Notes: generated by a model not told the origin, from the sequence alone. DNA of 64,000 nt from Shewanella sp. Isolate13 (GCF_022398325.1 NZ_JAKEVD010000023.1:1-64000), one strand, 5' to 3'; numbered from the stretch's first letter, positions 36,817 through 47,139 are shown. Numbers and translations: made by a program.

Positions 36817-39204
36817 TTAAAGGCCTTTTTGATATTGCTCGTTAGTGGTATTGCAAAAAAGTGCTTGTAAGTTTGCCGGTGCTTCTACTGAGCGAGTTAA
36901 CGACTTATCTGAAGGCGTAGCGCTTTTCTTTTGCGATTGCAGATTAGTAAGAAGATCACTAAACAGGCTAACTGTGTCAAACTGGCTAGCTTGTAATTGA
37001 GTCTTGGTCGCTACCGAGCGCAGATCCAGCATCACAGAGTCAAAATAGCCTCCAAGATCGGCCAAAATCTGTGGGTTAAAGAAGTGCTCACTGCCGTATA
37101 ACACATTGTGTTCACGGCGCTTCTTGTCAATAACAAAGTCGACGCCTTTCACGTTGGTCAAGCTGCTACTCTTTTTACAAACAGTCAGGCATTCCTTATC
37201 CATCACGGCCTTATCACAACCACTCGCTTGTAGAAACAGACATTGACGGCTGCTCATCAACATGACGGGATGGTAGATACTGTAGTGGAGGCTAAAATTA
37301 TCCGGTGCCTTGATAGCCTTGATCTGTTTGTTGTTTAATTCGTTTGACACAAAAGCCCCTACACAGCCCTGTTGCTGCAAACTATGCATGCTAATGGAGT
37401 TTGTCGTGTTAAGGTGAGGACCGGCAACCCAGGGGATGCCAAGTTGGGACGCGGCCATGCCGACACCAGAGTTATTTGTGACTATGCTGCTCGGCTTTAT
37501 CTGTGCGAGTAATTGTTTCGCTGCTATATAGTCGGGCTCCATAACCACGGCGCCAAACCAAGGGATCAATCCAGGCTCCTGAGTAAACAAAAGGGCAAGT
37601 TTTTCCTTTTCAGCCTCGATGGCGTCCGGGATCAGGTAATAAACACTGTTCTCTTTATCCGCTAACTGTTGTTTAATCTGACGATAGAGTGCCAAGTCCC
37701 GACGATTAGCGATAAGCACAGATAAACCAGTTTGTTTAGTCGATTGTTGATGATTATTCTCTTTTGAAGACAGCGATACCAGCTGCTGACGTACCTGTTT
37801 TATCGTAATTGGCTCGACATGCTCTCGACCGTTGTTTAACCAGCAAACGACTTGGCGTTTCATCTCAGTGATCTCTTTAAAGGGAACAAACAAGTCTTCC
37901 CCAAGAGCGTCAAAGTTAATCGTCCCTAAATTGAACTCTAGATTACCTATACTGGCAAAGCGTTTGGATAACTCCGCTTGCTGCAAGCCATACTTATCTG
38001 ACGGAAGCAATACAGAGTCTGATTGCACCGAAAACCTTATGTTAGAGTCTAGAGCGTGGTGCTGATTGGCTGGCTCGAGTTCAACCTCGATACGTAAGGC
38101 TTGATTCTCTTGACCAATAAAACGTAAAGACACAACAGGCTTATCTAGCGAGAGTTTTGCAATTTTGCTGGCAACGGTTTCGATGATTTCGGTTTTTTCA
38201 TCATAGAGTGCTTTTTTAATGTTGGGCAAGGCTTGTGTGTTTTCGCCACTAGTCAGCTTCAAACTCTCAATCTGAGTAAAGTGTTGCACCGCGTTATCAC
38301 GTGGATTGTCGATATACATGTTTTTACCAACAGTGCCATGCAAATAGCCATTTGAAAAATCCCGATTAAATACCGTGTATAGCGGATTTTTATCGTGACT
38401 CATGGTTTGATTTTGCTCTAGGCGAGAGATCTGTTGGCGCCAAGTATCAATGACGCGATAGACGTAATGAGATTTCTTAATGCGCCCCTCTACCTTTAAT
38501 GAATCCGCGCCAGCATCATACAGCGCACCTAAATCTGAGTAAGCCGAATTATCTTTGAGGTTAAGTGGATATTGTGCGCCAACTTCAGTAGCCTGATATT
38601 GATCGCGACAGGGCTGACTACAACGCCCCCGGTTACCCGAATTCCCACCATGAGCAGAGCTAAAATAGCAGAGGCCTGAAAACCCAATGCAATTAGACCC
38701 GTGAACGAATACCTCAGTGAGCATATCAAGGCTGTGGGCCTTGTCTGACATCAGCTTAATTTCTGACAAGTTTAGCTCTCTAGACAGATTGGCTCTTGAA
38801 GCGCCAAGCTTTGACAGAAACTCCAGTTGACCGCTGTTATGGGTCGTCACTTGCGTAGATGCGTGAATATCCAGTGTTGGGTAGTGCTGTTTTAACAGAT
38901 AAAATAGACCCAGATCTTGAACTATGACACCATCTATAGAAGTATTAACCAACTGATTCAACAGCTTAAGCAGTGCAGGCAGTTCCTGCTCTAACACTAT
39001 GATATTGAGCGTTAGAAACAGTTGGCACTCGTGCTGGTGAGCGACTCGCAGTAGTCCCATTAGATCTTCAAAACTTAAATTCTCAGCGCGAGTTCGAGCG
39101 TTAAAACTATTTAAGCCGCAGTAAACCGCATCCGCCCCTGCAACAATGGCCGCTTTAATAGACTCAATGTCACCACCTGGCGCGAGTAGTTCAAGTTTTC
39201 TCAT
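36817..39204 (-). CDS. U32 family protein with DUF3656-like C-terminus (RlhA-like)
   Basis: 795 residues. The N-terminal ~330 residues are the U32 barrel (MRKLELLAPGGDIESIKAAI, GADAVYCGL, LHASTQVTTHN-like block as IHASTQVTTHNS). A cluster-binding cysteine set is seen in GFSGLCYFSSAHGGNSGNRG followed by RCSQPCRDQY. The long C-terminal region (~460 residues) corresponds to the DUF3656/collagenase-type extension, longer than E. coli RlhA. U32 proteins known in detail hydroxylate RNA (RlhA on 23S rRNA C2501, TrhP on tRNA U34); which RNA this one acts on is not decidable. A further cysteine series (CLFLQASGCDKAVMDKECLT) lies near residues 675-695. Confidence 0.85.
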   Translation of the reverse strand: MRKLELLAPGGDIESIKAAIVAGADAVYCGLNSFNARTRAENLSFEDLMGLLRVAHQHECQLFLTLNIIVLEQELPALLKLLNQLVNTSIDGVIVQDLGLFYLLKQHYPTLDIHASTQVTTHNSGQLEFLSKLGASRANLSRELNLSEIKLMSDKAHSLDMLTEVFVHGSNCIGFSGLCYFSSAHGGNSGNRGRCSQPCRDQYQATEVGAQYPLNLKDNSAYSDLGALYDAGADSLKVEGRIKKSHYVYRVIDTWRQQISRLEQNQTMSHDKNPLYTVFNRDFSNGYLHGTVGKNMYIDNPRDNAVQHFTQIESLKLTSGENTQALPNIKKALYDEKTEIIETVASKIAKLSLDKPVVSLRFIGQENQALRIEVELEPANQHHALDSNIRFSVQSDSVLLPSDKYGLQQAELSKRFASIGNLEFNLGTINFDALGEDLFVPFKEITEMKRQVVCWLNNGREHVEPITIKQVRQQLVSLSSKENNHQQSTKQTGLSVLIANRRDLALYRQIKQQLADKENSVYYLIPDAIEAEKEKLALLFTQEPGLIPWFGAVVMEPDYIAAKQLLAQIKPSSIVTNNSGVGMAASQLGIPWVAGPHLNTTNSISMHSLQQQGCVGAFVSNELNNKQIKAIKAPDNFSLHYSIYHPVMLMSSRQCLFLQASGCDKAVMDKECLTVCKKSSSLTNVKGVDFVIDKKRREHNVLYGSEHFFNPQILADLGGYFDSVMLDLRSVATKTQLQASQFDTVSLFSDLLTNLQSQKKSATPSDKSLTRSVEAPANLQALFCNTTNEQYQKGL

Positions 39205-39321
39205 GGTATTCCTATTGATGTTGAATTCGTAAAGAATTCGGGGACTGCTAGAGTAAGGCGCAGTTTGGATAGAGCAGGGAATTGTAAGACGTGCTAACGC
39301 CGAGATCTAGGAGGGATAAGC

Positions 39322-39525
39322 CTATTTTACTAATTTATGATATTGATCCTGCGCTACACCTAAGCGTAAACACTCGCGCTCATATTCAAAGAGGCAGATT
39401 TGACTTAACACATGGCACACGCATAAGCGAAAGGAATAATTAACTTGTGGTGGGTGACGCCAGCGGTAAAGAGTCGGTAATTGGGCAAGGCATCCGCAAA
39501 ATACATGCTTGTTAGCCTTGCCCAA
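39322..39525 (-). CDS. Possible small Cys-rich protein
   Basis: A 67-residue frame starting with TTG and without an internal Met. The composition looks protein-like (RLCVCHVLSQICLFEYEREC, then LRLGVAQDQYHKL) with seven cysteines, but the start is weak and no strong ribosome binding site is seen. It lies between the rhodanese gene and the U32 gene on the same strand. It may be a real small gene or a chance frame. Confidence 0.35.
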   Translation of the reverse strand: MGKANKHVFCGCLAQLPTLYRWRHPPQVNYSFRLCVCHVLSQICLFEYERECLRLGVAQDQYHKLVK

Positions 39526-39547
39526 AACAACATGTTGTTGTCTATGG

Positions 39548-40012
39548 CTATTTAGCGATGTTCGGGCCTACATAGCTAGACAGTTTGCTATAACCACCTT
39601 TTAATACTTTGACATTATCAAAACCTAATTGGCGCAGTGCCGTACCGGCCGCCATGGCGCGTGCACCAGATTTACAAACAATGACCACAGGCTTGTCTGT
39701 AGGGATTTTATCAAGGTTTTCAGGCGTAAACAGTTCATCTAAGCTGATGTTAAGCTGGTCTTTCATTGCAAGACCAAATACTTGACGCTCTTCTGGGGTA
39801 CGGATATCAACGGCTGTGATGCTAGCATTATTCTGTAATTGCTTAACAAATCCTTCTGCACTAATTAGTCCGATATCTTTGCCTACAGTTTTACCTTTTG
39901 CGTGGCTAAATTGTTCGTTAAAGCCTTGTGCTAACTTTGCATCATATGCGATAGCCTGAGAGCTAAGTCCTAATAAGGCACATAATAACGTCATGTTTAC
40001 CACTTTTTTCAT
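39548..40012 (-). CDS. Periplasmic rhodanese-domain protein
   Basis: 154 residues from ATG 40012 (GGAGA eight bases upstream); the open frame to 40078 adds a polar stretch before the signal peptide and is rejected. Signal peptide MKKVVNMTLLCALLGLSSQA. A single rhodanese domain with DIRTPEERQVFG and active-site loop VCKSGARAMAAG (Cys about 112). It probably handles sulfane sulfur or redox in the periplasm; the substrate is unknown. Confidence 0.88.
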   Translation of the reverse strand: MKKVVNMTLLCALLGLSSQAIAYDAKLAQGFNEQFSHAKGKTVGKDIGLISAEGFVKQLQNNASITAVDIRTPEERQVFGLAMKDQLNISLDELFTPENLDKIPTDKPVVIVCKSGARAMAAGTALRQLGFDNVKVLKGGYSKLSSYVGPNIAK

Positions 40013-40684
40013 ACATCTATTCTCCAGTCTTATGGTGAGGATTAACTCCTCACTTTGAGTTATTTTTATTTTATTCAATCTTAAAGCAGGGCAAAGTCAG
40101 GTGCAGGGGACTGACGTTGCCCTGAAGAAACAGGATTATAGAAAGCAAAAAGGGGGCAATATGTTGCACGGCATCACATTTGAAGCTCCGATAAGATTTC
40201 AACAAAGCTAAAAGTGATTACAGCAGTCAATATTTAGCTCTCAATTAAGTTGAATACATAATATTAGTCTTATTATTCAAAGTGATAAGTACGTATTGTT
40301 TGAAAAGCTATGTTTTAAACCTGCTTTGGTCTAAAGGGTTAAATTTATATTGTTTTATTTATAAAGCGTACATTTATATCACATCTTTTAAGGTAACTTG
40401 CCCAATCAACTTATGCTTAGACGTGGCTGATACAGGTAGTAATGTTTTAGTGCCGTGACAAATTAGCCCCGCAGCAACTTGTTTTCGTTATACGGCACCA
40501 TTTAAAATGCCATCTGCAAACATGTAATTAGCATAAATGTAATATCCGAGTGAATAATGCGCATAAGATCCTAATCTTTAAGTTATTTGAAGATAAATAG
40601 GCTGATTTAGAGTAAGCTAAATATTCAAATTCTCAAGTTATACATACTCAGAGTTATCTTCCTATTCTCATTTAGAAGTCCACT
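40013..40684. other. Long intergenic region, no gene seen
   Basis: About 670 bases, very AT-rich, with no convincing reading frame on either strand. It probably holds the promoter of the membrane/winged-helix gene that follows, but no clear -35/-10 stands out. Confidence 0.45.
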
Positions 40685-41713
40685 ATGCTTTACAATCAAA
40701 ATCACGCTATTCGTTTTCCAAAAGGCAAGTTTGCCATGTGGAGTGTTTACAGCTTCACTGGCGCATCGATCCTCGCTTCCATTATATTTTCACTACTGCT
40801 GTTCCTCTCTATCGATGACGACCCGGTTATGCAGTTCCTCTTTGGTGGACTAGCGGTTATTTTTGAGCTTGGAAAATTCTTCGCTTGGTATGAAGTCGGC
40901 GAGCGTTACGCTAGAAAAAACTTTATGGGTATGCTGTCTGCATTAGGATTTTATACTGTGCTTGCCGCCATCTCTATCGGGGGGTCTATTGGCGGGATCA
41001 ATAGCGCAACGAATAAGGCTCAGGAACATGTTCAGGTTCAGCAGAGTAAAGTAAATGCGTTTAATATGCAGATTGAGGCTATTGATAAGCAGATAGCCCT
41101 GAATAACATAGCAGCTGAAAAATACATCCAGATGGAACGTATCGCCACCGGTGTGACTCGCATTCAAAAAGAGAACAATAAACTGCGAGAACAACAGCAG
41201 CAGCTTGCCCTACAGCGTGATAGCATTCCCGTTGTCAGCCAAGGTTCCATTGTTGGCTTGATTGAAAGTCTTGCGCTATCACTTAACATCAAAGCCGAAA
41301 CTGCCCAACTTGGTTTAGTCGTGTTCCTATCTATACTACTGGACTTCTTTGCCGCCTTCTTTGTGGGACTGATTGGTGAAGAGAACCGCTTTAGACAGAG
41401 GTTCAATCAAATGCATCCTATTACACTCGAAGGCTATTCGCCCCTCGATACAAAGGATTCAGACTTCCTGCCGCACTTCGAACCCAAACAGTTACCGGAG
41501 GCTGAACCTAAGTCCACCTATGAGCAAGTTTTAGATGCACTCGGTAGTAACCGAGTCAATTGCAGCAAGCGCGCTGTCAGTAATTACCTCAATATTACCA
41601 CCGAAGAAGTGGACGAGATCTTTAGCCGTATGTTTAGTGAAGGCATAGTCACTAAAAAGCCAAACAATCACTTTCAGTGGCAAGGCATTAAAACAGTAGA
41701 AGAGGCCGTCTAG
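40685..41713 (+). CDS. Membrane protein with coiled coil and C-terminal winged-helix-like domain
   Basis: 342 residues, family not recognised. Layout: TM1 about 18-42 and TM2 48-70 separated by a DDD turn, TM3 about 81-104, a ~75-residue coiled coil (108-186, with KENNKLREQQQQLALQRDSI), TM4 about 207-230, then a cytoplasmic tail with a winged-helix-like segment (STYEQVLDALGSNR, then CSKRAVSNYLNITTEEVDEI and EGIVTKK). The tail resembles the DNA-binding ends of FtsK-like proteins in pattern only. A membrane-anchored DNA-binding role is an inference. There is no operon partner and no terminator of note. Confidence 0.75.
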   Translation: MLYNQNHAIRFPKGKFAMWSVYSFTGASILASIIFSLLLFLSIDDDPVMQFLFGGLAVIFELGKFFAWYEVGERYARKNFMGMLSALGFYTVLAAISIGGSIGGINSATNKAQEHVQVQQSKVNAFNMQIEAIDKQIALNNIAAEKYIQMERIATGVTRIQKENNKLREQQQQLALQRDSIPVVSQGSIVGLIESLALSLNIKAETAQLGLVVFLSILLDFFAAFFVGLIGEENRFRQRFNQMHPITLEGYSPLDTKDSDFLPHFEPKQLPEAEPKSTYEQVLDALGSNRVNCSKRAVSNYLNITTEEVDEIFSRMFSEGIVTKKPNNHFQWQGIKTVEEAV

Positions 41714-41871
41714 CGCCCTTAGAGCGAGTAACAAAGAGGGAGTCTAATTCAGAGGCTCCCTTTTTTATCATAAAAGTGCCAACAAGCTTGTGTATAGTGA
41801 ATTGGTGTTTGAAAATTTTCGACAAAGAACTTAGGATCGCGCTACAGATTATTCTAACAAGATCTTAGTTA

Positions 41872-42510
41872 ATGACTTCTAAGCAGACTCACACGCAAAA
41901 CGAACCTCTAACACTTTATTTTATTTATGACTCTCATTGCCCTTGGAGTTACGCAACCACACCCGTTGTTGCAGAGCTGATGAATGCTTTCGATTACTCT
42001 GACGTTCATTTGCTGCACTGTGCACATTTCAACGGTTCTGATGCACCAAAGAAAGCACAAATAGACCAAGTTAGCGCATTAACTAAGGTGCCATTTAGTG
42101 ATGCTTACTTGAAGGGATTAAACAAAAAAATGTCTTCGATTAAGACTGCTAACTTCATGTCTTGGGTGCAATCAAAACAGGCAGATAAAGAGTTTGAATT
42201 ATTAAAAGCACTACAGCAACAACATTTCGTTGAAGCGAATCCATTAGATTCAAGAGCTGATTTTGACAAGATAATTAATCAATACAAATTATCTCCTTCA
42301 AATAAGGTCTTTAAAGATGCTATCAGTCATGAGGCGGAGAGTGTGTTAGCAGGTATCGCCGAGATTGGCGAAGCGATCGGTACCAATGCCTTCCCCGTAC
42401 TTGTGATGACATCTGGCGATCAGGCTATCTTTATTGACCACTCAAAGTTCCTATCGGAACCAGCTGCGGTGATCGAGAGTGTAAAACAAGAGCTAGCAGC
42501 GCTAAGTTAA
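41872..42510 (+). CDS. DsbA-family thioredoxin-like protein with CPWS active site
   Basis: 212 residues with no signal peptide, so cytoplasmic. The thioredoxin-fold active site reads CPWS (23-26), with the second cysteine replaced by serine, and the cis-proline loop is NAFPVLV. The helical insertion is typical of DsbA-like FrnE/2-hydroxychromene isomerase-type proteins. A monothiol site would suit glutathione-linked or isomerase chemistry rather than disulfide formation. ATG 41872 is preceded by weak AAGATCTTAG. Function not established. Confidence 0.83.
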   Translation: MTSKQTHTQNEPLTLYFIYDSHCPWSYATTPVVAELMNAFDYSDVHLLHCAHFNGSDAPKKAQIDQVSALTKVPFSDAYLKGLNKKMSSIKTANFMSWVQSKQADKEFELLKALQQQHFVEANPLDSRADFDKIINQYKLSPSNKVFKDAISHEAESVLAGIAEIGEAIGTNAFPVLVMTSGDQAIFIDHSKFLSEPAAVIESVKQELAALS

Positions 42511-42580
42511 TAACAAACGAGATTAAAACCGCTAGCCGAGCGTTAAGTGATAGTGAGTAGCCTTTCTATGGGGCTATTCA

Positions 42581-42664
42581 CTATTTATAGCAGATACGGA
42601 TCAACACGATATAAAATACAACCAAGGCAATCCATTTCACCGTTAATACTGTATCAAACAACAT
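42581..42664 (-). CDS. Candidate 27-residue single-span membrane microprotein
   Basis: A short frame MLFDTVLTVKWIALVVFYIV, ending LIRICYK, with an excellent AAGGGGG site four bases before the ATG. It is one hydrophobic helix with a basic C-terminus, the form of known small inner-membrane proteins. It stands alone in an otherwise empty region, followed on its own strand by an 11-bp hairpin (42551-42583 region). It has no family assignment. It could be chance, but the ribosome binding site and composition favour coding. Confidence 0.5.
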   Translation of the reverse strand: MLFDTVLTVKWIALVVFYIVLIRICYK

Positions 42665-42833
42665 AGAGCCCCCTTATGTGATGAGCTAGCTAGGTTGTGA
42701 TAAATGCTAGCCGTTCCTTTAGATTGCTGACTACAAATGCCAGCGAAGTGCTTCATATCACAAGCTTTATGGTAACAAACCCCCATTAACCCTATCTTAA
42801 TTACTTAGCCTAAACTCGCCAGCTCATGCTCAC

Positions 42834-43610
42834 TTAAATCGTTTTTTGTGCATAGACATGAATATATCGCCCTAAAGACAAGAACGGCTCCTGCCTACAG
42901 AGCTTTTGCTCCATGGCAACAATTTGCTCGAAGCTAAAATCGCCCATGTCATGATCCTGCATATAGTCGTGAAAAGTACGCACACCAGTCTTACCCAAGA
43001 TATTAAAGCCCGCATGCTCAAGGCACTGATAAACGAGTTCAGGTTTTATGCCTTGCTGCGGTTGCAACTTAAAACGCTTTCTATGGGGCATACCTTTCTC
43101 AATATGATTAAGGTTTCCGCAGATAAGATTCTTAAACAGCAATCCGTTGTAGTTGTAGAACATGACCGAGATGATGCCACCTGGCTTAACCTGCTCACAT
43201 AAGCCTTTTAGCGCTTGTAGCGGCTGGGCCAGCCACTCCATAACAGCGTGGAACAACACTAAGTCGACTTTGGCTGGGAGGTGCTCGGCAACGTCTTGCA
43301 CTGGACAGTGAATGAAGCGGTAGTGCTCAATTAAGTGATTCTTGATGATATCCTGCTTTGCCAGTGCAAGCATTTCACTAGACAGATCACAAAGGCTGAC
43401 TCGATGTCCTTTGCTGGCAATCTTCTGCGATAGCTGAGCTAGGCCACCACCTGCGTCTAATACGTTTAGCACCTTGTCTTGTGAAAGAGTAAAAAGGATC
43501 TGCTCGATATCTTGCCAGACAACGGTTTGTCTGATCTCACCTTTAGCGGTGCCATAGATGCTGGCGGCAAACTTATGGGCCAAATCATCAAAATTTCTAT
43601 CTTCTATCAC
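42834..43610 (-). CDS. cmoM: tRNA 5-carboxymethoxyuridine methyltransferase CmoM
   Basis: 258 residues. The N-terminus EDRNFDDLAHKFAASIYGTA is nearly diagnostic of CmoM (SmtA). SAM-binding motif I is VLDAGGGLAQL (50-60); VLFHAVMEWLAQP and SLGRYIHVYAQK match the family along its length. It methylates cmo5U34 to mcmo5U34 in tRNAs. Monocistronic; divergent from nothing obvious. Confidence 0.94.
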   Translation of the reverse strand: MIEDRNFDDLAHKFAASIYGTAKGEIRQTVVWQDIEQILFTLSQDKVLNVLDAGGGLAQLSQKIASKGHRVSLCDLSSEMLALAKQDIIKNHLIEHYRFIHCPVQDVAEHLPAKVDLVLFHAVMEWLAQPLQALKGLCEQVKPGGIISVMFYNYNGLLFKNLICGNLNHIEKGMPHRKRFKLQPQQGIKPELVYQCLEHAGFNILGKTGVRTFHDYMQDHDMGDFSFEQIVAMEQKLCRQEPFLSLGRYIHVYAQKTI

Positions 43611-43738
43611 TTGGGGTATACATTTTACGACTAAAAAAGGAGGGAGATTTTGTCATAAGCAGGCGAACAAAAATAGCTTTTCGATCGCAAAGTTAAACAA
43701 CAAGAAATATCGCCAATTTGAATTAAGTTCGAAGGCAG

Positions 43739-43774
43739 AAAAAAGCCGAGTAAGCGTTAAACACTTACTCGGCT
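43739..43774 (-). terminator. Terminator of the codBA operon
   Basis: AGCCGAGTAAG / CTTACTCGGCT stem, with an A-run on the plus strand giving a T-run for the minus-strand transcript; 19 bases past the codA stop. Confidence 0.92.
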
Positions 43775-43792
43775 AGCTCGTCTAGCTAAATC

Positions 43793-45088
43793 TTAACGAC
43801 GGAAGGTCACATCTTCTGCCTCTGCTAGATGGATCTGTGTGGTTGCCACCTGAGTTTCAGCCAAAACCTTACCGTGGCGTACAGAGTAACGCACAGGCAC
43901 TTGGCGACGCACAGCATCAAAACCGTTTTCAGCAGGTAACACCAGTAAATTACCAGGCTTGCCTAATTCAATGCCGTAGCTATCTTGAATATTCAAAGTG
44001 CGAGCTGACTTAGTGGTAATTAACTCTAATGAGTTGTTGATCTGATCGTAACCCATGATTTGGCAAACATGTAAGCCCATGTGCAAAACCTGCAGCATGT
44101 TGGCCGTACCTAATGGATACCAAGGGTCGAAGATATCGTCATGACCAAAACAGACGTTGATATTGGCTGCGAGCATCTCTTTAACACGAGTGATACCACG
44201 ACGTTTTGGATAGTCATCGAAGCGGCCCTGTAGATGAATATTCACCAGCGGATTCGCCACGAAATTAATGCCAGACATGCCAAGTAAACGGAACAAACGC
44301 GAAGCATAAGCGCCGTTGTATGAATGCATTGCCGTTGTGTGGCTCGCCGTTACGCGTTCACCCATATTGTATTTGTGAGCAAGGGCTGCAACAGTTTCAA
44401 CAAAGCGTGATTGTTCATCATCGATTTCATCACAGTGAACATCGATTAAACGATCATACTTGCGCGCAAGCTCAAACACATAATGTAGAGATTCAACACC
44501 GTATTCACGAGTAAACTCAAAGTGCGGAATTGCGCCAATAACGTCGGCGCCAAGCTTCACTGCTTCTTCTAATAACTCTTTACCATTTGGGTAAGACAAA
44601 ATTCCTTCTTGAGGGAAGGCAACAATCTGAATATCAACCCATTGTTTCATCTCTTCTTTAACTTCGAGCATCGCCTTAAGTGCGATAAGAGTCGGGTCTG
44701 AAACATCGACGTGGGTACGAACATGTTGGACACCGTTAGCAATCTGCCACTTTAGTGTCTGCTTAGCACGAGACTTCACATCTTCGATAGAGAGCATAGA
44801 CTTACGCTCAGCCCAACGCTCAATACCCTCAAATAGGGTGCCTGAAATATTCCAGCTTGGCTCACCAGCCGTCTGCGTGGTATCTAAGTGAACGTGCGGC
44901 TCACAAAAAGGCGCAACCGCCATGCCGCCTTCGCCATCTAGCACTTCTAGAGAATCAGCTGATGGAAGCGTAATGCTTTCACTCATTGGTGCAATCGCGC
45001 TGAACTGACCATCTTCAATCAACAGTTGATGAAGGCCTTCTTTGCCGTTAAGCGTGACATTTTTGATCAACATATTTGCGGATGACAT
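43793..45088 (-). CDS. codA: Cytosine deaminase
   Basis: 431 residues from ATG 45088, with AAGGAAAA seven bases upstream; the open frame reaches 45115 inside codB. Amidohydrolase metal ligands are in [33 protein letters not shown] and [12 protein letters not shown], the same set as E. coli CodA. It deaminates cytosine to uracil and ammonia in the cytoplasm. The gene follows codB directly; with the permease it forms a cytosine salvage operon. Confidence 0.96.
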   Translation of the reverse strand: MSSANMLIKNVTLNGKEGLHQLLIEDGQFSAIAPMSESITLPSADSLEVLDGEGGMAVAPFCEPHVHLDTTQTAGEPSWNISGTLFEGIERWAERKSMLSIEDVKSRAKQTLKWQIANGVQHVRTHVDVSDPTLIALKAMLEVKEEMKQWVDIQIVAFPQEGILSYPNGKELLEEAVKLGADVIGAIPHFEFTREYGVESLHYVFELARKYDRLIDVHCDEIDDEQSRFVETVAALAHKYNMGERVTASHTTAMHSYNGAYASRLFRLLGMSGINFVANPLVNIHLQGRFDDYPKRRGITRVKEMLAANINVCFGHDDIFDPWYPLGTANMLQVLHMGLHVCQIMGYDQINNSLELITTKSARTLNIQDSYGIELGKPGNLLVLPAENGFDAVRRQVPVRYSVRHGKVLAETQVATTQIHLAEAEDVTFRR

Positions 45089-45098
45089 GGTGTTTTCC

Positions 45099-46364
45099 TT
45101 ATGCATTGTTTGCATTTTGACAATCTGATTTAACTAAATTCTGTTGAGTGAAGCGCTTTAATGCTTCATCTAATACTAGGTAGCTGATTGCGCCAGCGAG
45201 TACCGCGTTAATGGGGACAATGCCAGGTAACAGGTGACCTGCAAGTACACCAATCACTACGCCGCTAATTGCCGCCCAATTAACCGTAGTAAATTTGGCG
45301 TTGGCGAAGTCTTTGTATTTTTCACGATTTCTAAGGTAATCGGCGATGATAATGCCACCAATTGGCGGAATTGCTGCTGACAGGAAGGTCAGCCAACCAA
45401 CAAAGTTATTATATAGCCAAAGTGCGCACAGGGTACCGATGACACCGTTGAAAAGTGATAGATACTTACTCGGTAGTCCGGTGATATTTGAAAAACCTAA
45501 GCCAGAGGCATAAAGCGCATTATCGTTAGTGGTCCAAATATTTAAACCTAAGATGATAATGGCTGGGATCAATAGTCCTTGCGCAATCATCACTTCAGAG
45601 ATATCCGCTTGACCTGTTGCCGCTGCACCTGCCGCGCCGAAGATAAACATCAAAGAGTTACCAACGAAAAACGCGAACATGGTGATAAACACGGCATTAA
45701 TCGGCTTCTTACCAAAACGCACGAAATCGGCGGTGAGAGTACCGGCAGAGATAAAAGAACCCACGACTAAGGCAAGTGCTGTCGAAAACTCAATCGGTGT
45801 TTGTGGCGTTAGCGCCTTTAACCCATCCATACCTCCTACGGTATCAACCGCTTGAAGTACTGAGTAACCACCGAATAGGGCGATTGCAGGTACGGCGATG
45901 GCCGATAGGATCATAATCGCGCCTATCCCGAAGTAAACGGTAATGGTCATCAACAGACCTGAGATGATGATAAGCAGGTTAGTGTCTATGCCAGTAGCCT
46001 TTTGCACTGGAATAGCAAACATCGCTACGCCAACACCAAACCAGCCAACTTGAGTGCCACCGAGAAGGAGCGAAGGTAACCAAGAACCTTTTAAACCGAA
46101 TGAGTAACGAGCGAGGAGATGAGTAGAGAGGCCTGACTGAGCGCCGATGTAACCAAGAAATGAAGTGTAAATACCGAGAATTAAATTACCAATTAGAACT
46201 GCTAGAACAAAATCATTAAAGGAGAGGCCTGTTCCAAGTGTCCCTCCTGTCCACATACTTGCCGAAAAAAAGGTTAACCCCAACATTACCATCGTCAGAG
46301 AGAAAACACCTTTACGGGCCGATTGAGGAACCGGACTTAAACTGTAGTTATTATCGCTTGCCAT
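45099..46364 (-). CDS. codB: Cytosine permease
   Basis: 421 residues, twelve membrane segments, NCS1 family. The sequence around [20 protein letters not shown] and [19 protein letters not shown] matches CodB. It imports cytosine with a cation. Its stop is ten bases upstream of the codA start, so translation is probably coupled. Confidence 0.95.
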   Translation of the reverse strand: MASDNNYSLSPVPQSARKGVFSLTMVMLGLTFFSASMWTGGTLGTGLSFNDFVLAVLIGNLILGIYTSFLGYIGAQSGLSTHLLARYSFGLKGSWLPSLLLGGTQVGWFGVGVAMFAIPVQKATGIDTNLLIIISGLLMTITVYFGIGAIMILSAIAVPAIALFGGYSVLQAVDTVGGMDGLKALTPQTPIEFSTALALVVGSFISAGTLTADFVRFGKKPINAVFITMFAFFVGNSLMFIFGAAGAAATGQADISEVMIAQGLLIPAIIILGLNIWTTNDNALYASGLGFSNITGLPSKYLSLFNGVIGTLCALWLYNNFVGWLTFLSAAIPPIGGIIIADYLRNREKYKDFANAKFTTVNWAAISGVVIGVLAGHLLPGIVPINAVLAGAISYLVLDEALKRFTQQNLVKSDCQNANNA

Positions 46365-46760
46365 TTATTGCCTCTGGTCATGTAATTATTATTCACGGCC
46401 TACCGAAAATGCAGCAAACTCAGTAGAAATAGGCATAATGAGTCAGTGCGCTTCAGGCAAACGGCGCGTATTTTAGTGATAATGAATACAGAGTCAAGCA
46501 ATTAACTATCAACTATTACAAATCGATGCACTCGTTATTTACAAGTAGTGTGAATGCTACCTTAAGGTTGCTACCCTTTCCGAATTAGTACACTTTTCCC
46601 AACCTTTGCCCCACATTTATGCCAAACTTTTGCCATTTAAAGTCAGACGAAATAGCTGCCTGTGCCATCCAGGGTTAACTCTTATACGTTACAGTATCGA
46701 CTATACTTTTTATTCTATTGTTGAACGTCAATTGAACGATGAGTTAAGAGGAGAGGTTAG
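46365..46760. other. Intergenic region upstream of codB
   Basis: About 400 bases, no gene. AGGCAAACGG near 46455 looks like one half of a PurR box, but the other half is absent, so no regulatory claim is made. Confidence 0.4.
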
Positions 46761-47039
46761 ATGCCAAAATATGTGATTGAAAGACTGCTTCCAGGCGCTG
46801 GAGATTTGTCGGCTAGCGAGTTACAGGGGATCTCTCGAAAATCTTGTGATGTGCTAGAAGCGTTGGGACCAAAAGTGCAGTGGGTTGAAAGTTACATTAC
46901 CGATAATAAGATCTATTGCGTATATATTGCGCCGGATGAAAGCTTGATCAGAAAACATGCGGAAATGGGAGAATTCCCAATAGATGCCATTAATAGAGTT
47001 AGCACTATTATTGATCCCACTACCTCGGAATCAAAATAG
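46761..47039 (+). CDS. DUF4242 family protein
   Basis: 92 residues. MPKYVIERLLPGAGDLS, VQWVESYITDNKIYCVYIAP and the closing FPIDAINRVSTIIDP match the DUF4242 (SCO4226-like, ferredoxin-like fold) family, for which nickel binding has been reported in one member. AGAGGAGAGG precedes the ATG. Cellular role unknown. Confidence 0.85.
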   Translation: MPKYVIERLLPGAGDLSASELQGISRKSCDVLEALGPKVQWVESYITDNKIYCVYIAPDESLIRKHAEMGEFPIDAINRVSTIIDPTTSESK

Positions 47040-47139
47040 CAGATGCGCTTTAGGCGGAGACAAAAGGCAGGTCAGCGAGAGCGCAATTAGGCGCTCTCGT
47101 CTATTTAACTTTCAAGCGTTCGCTAAAATTAACCCATTG

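Noticed and set aside
46453..46470. Possible PurR box upstream of codB
   Set aside because: Only the AGGCAAACG half fits; the second half (GTTTNC) is absent.
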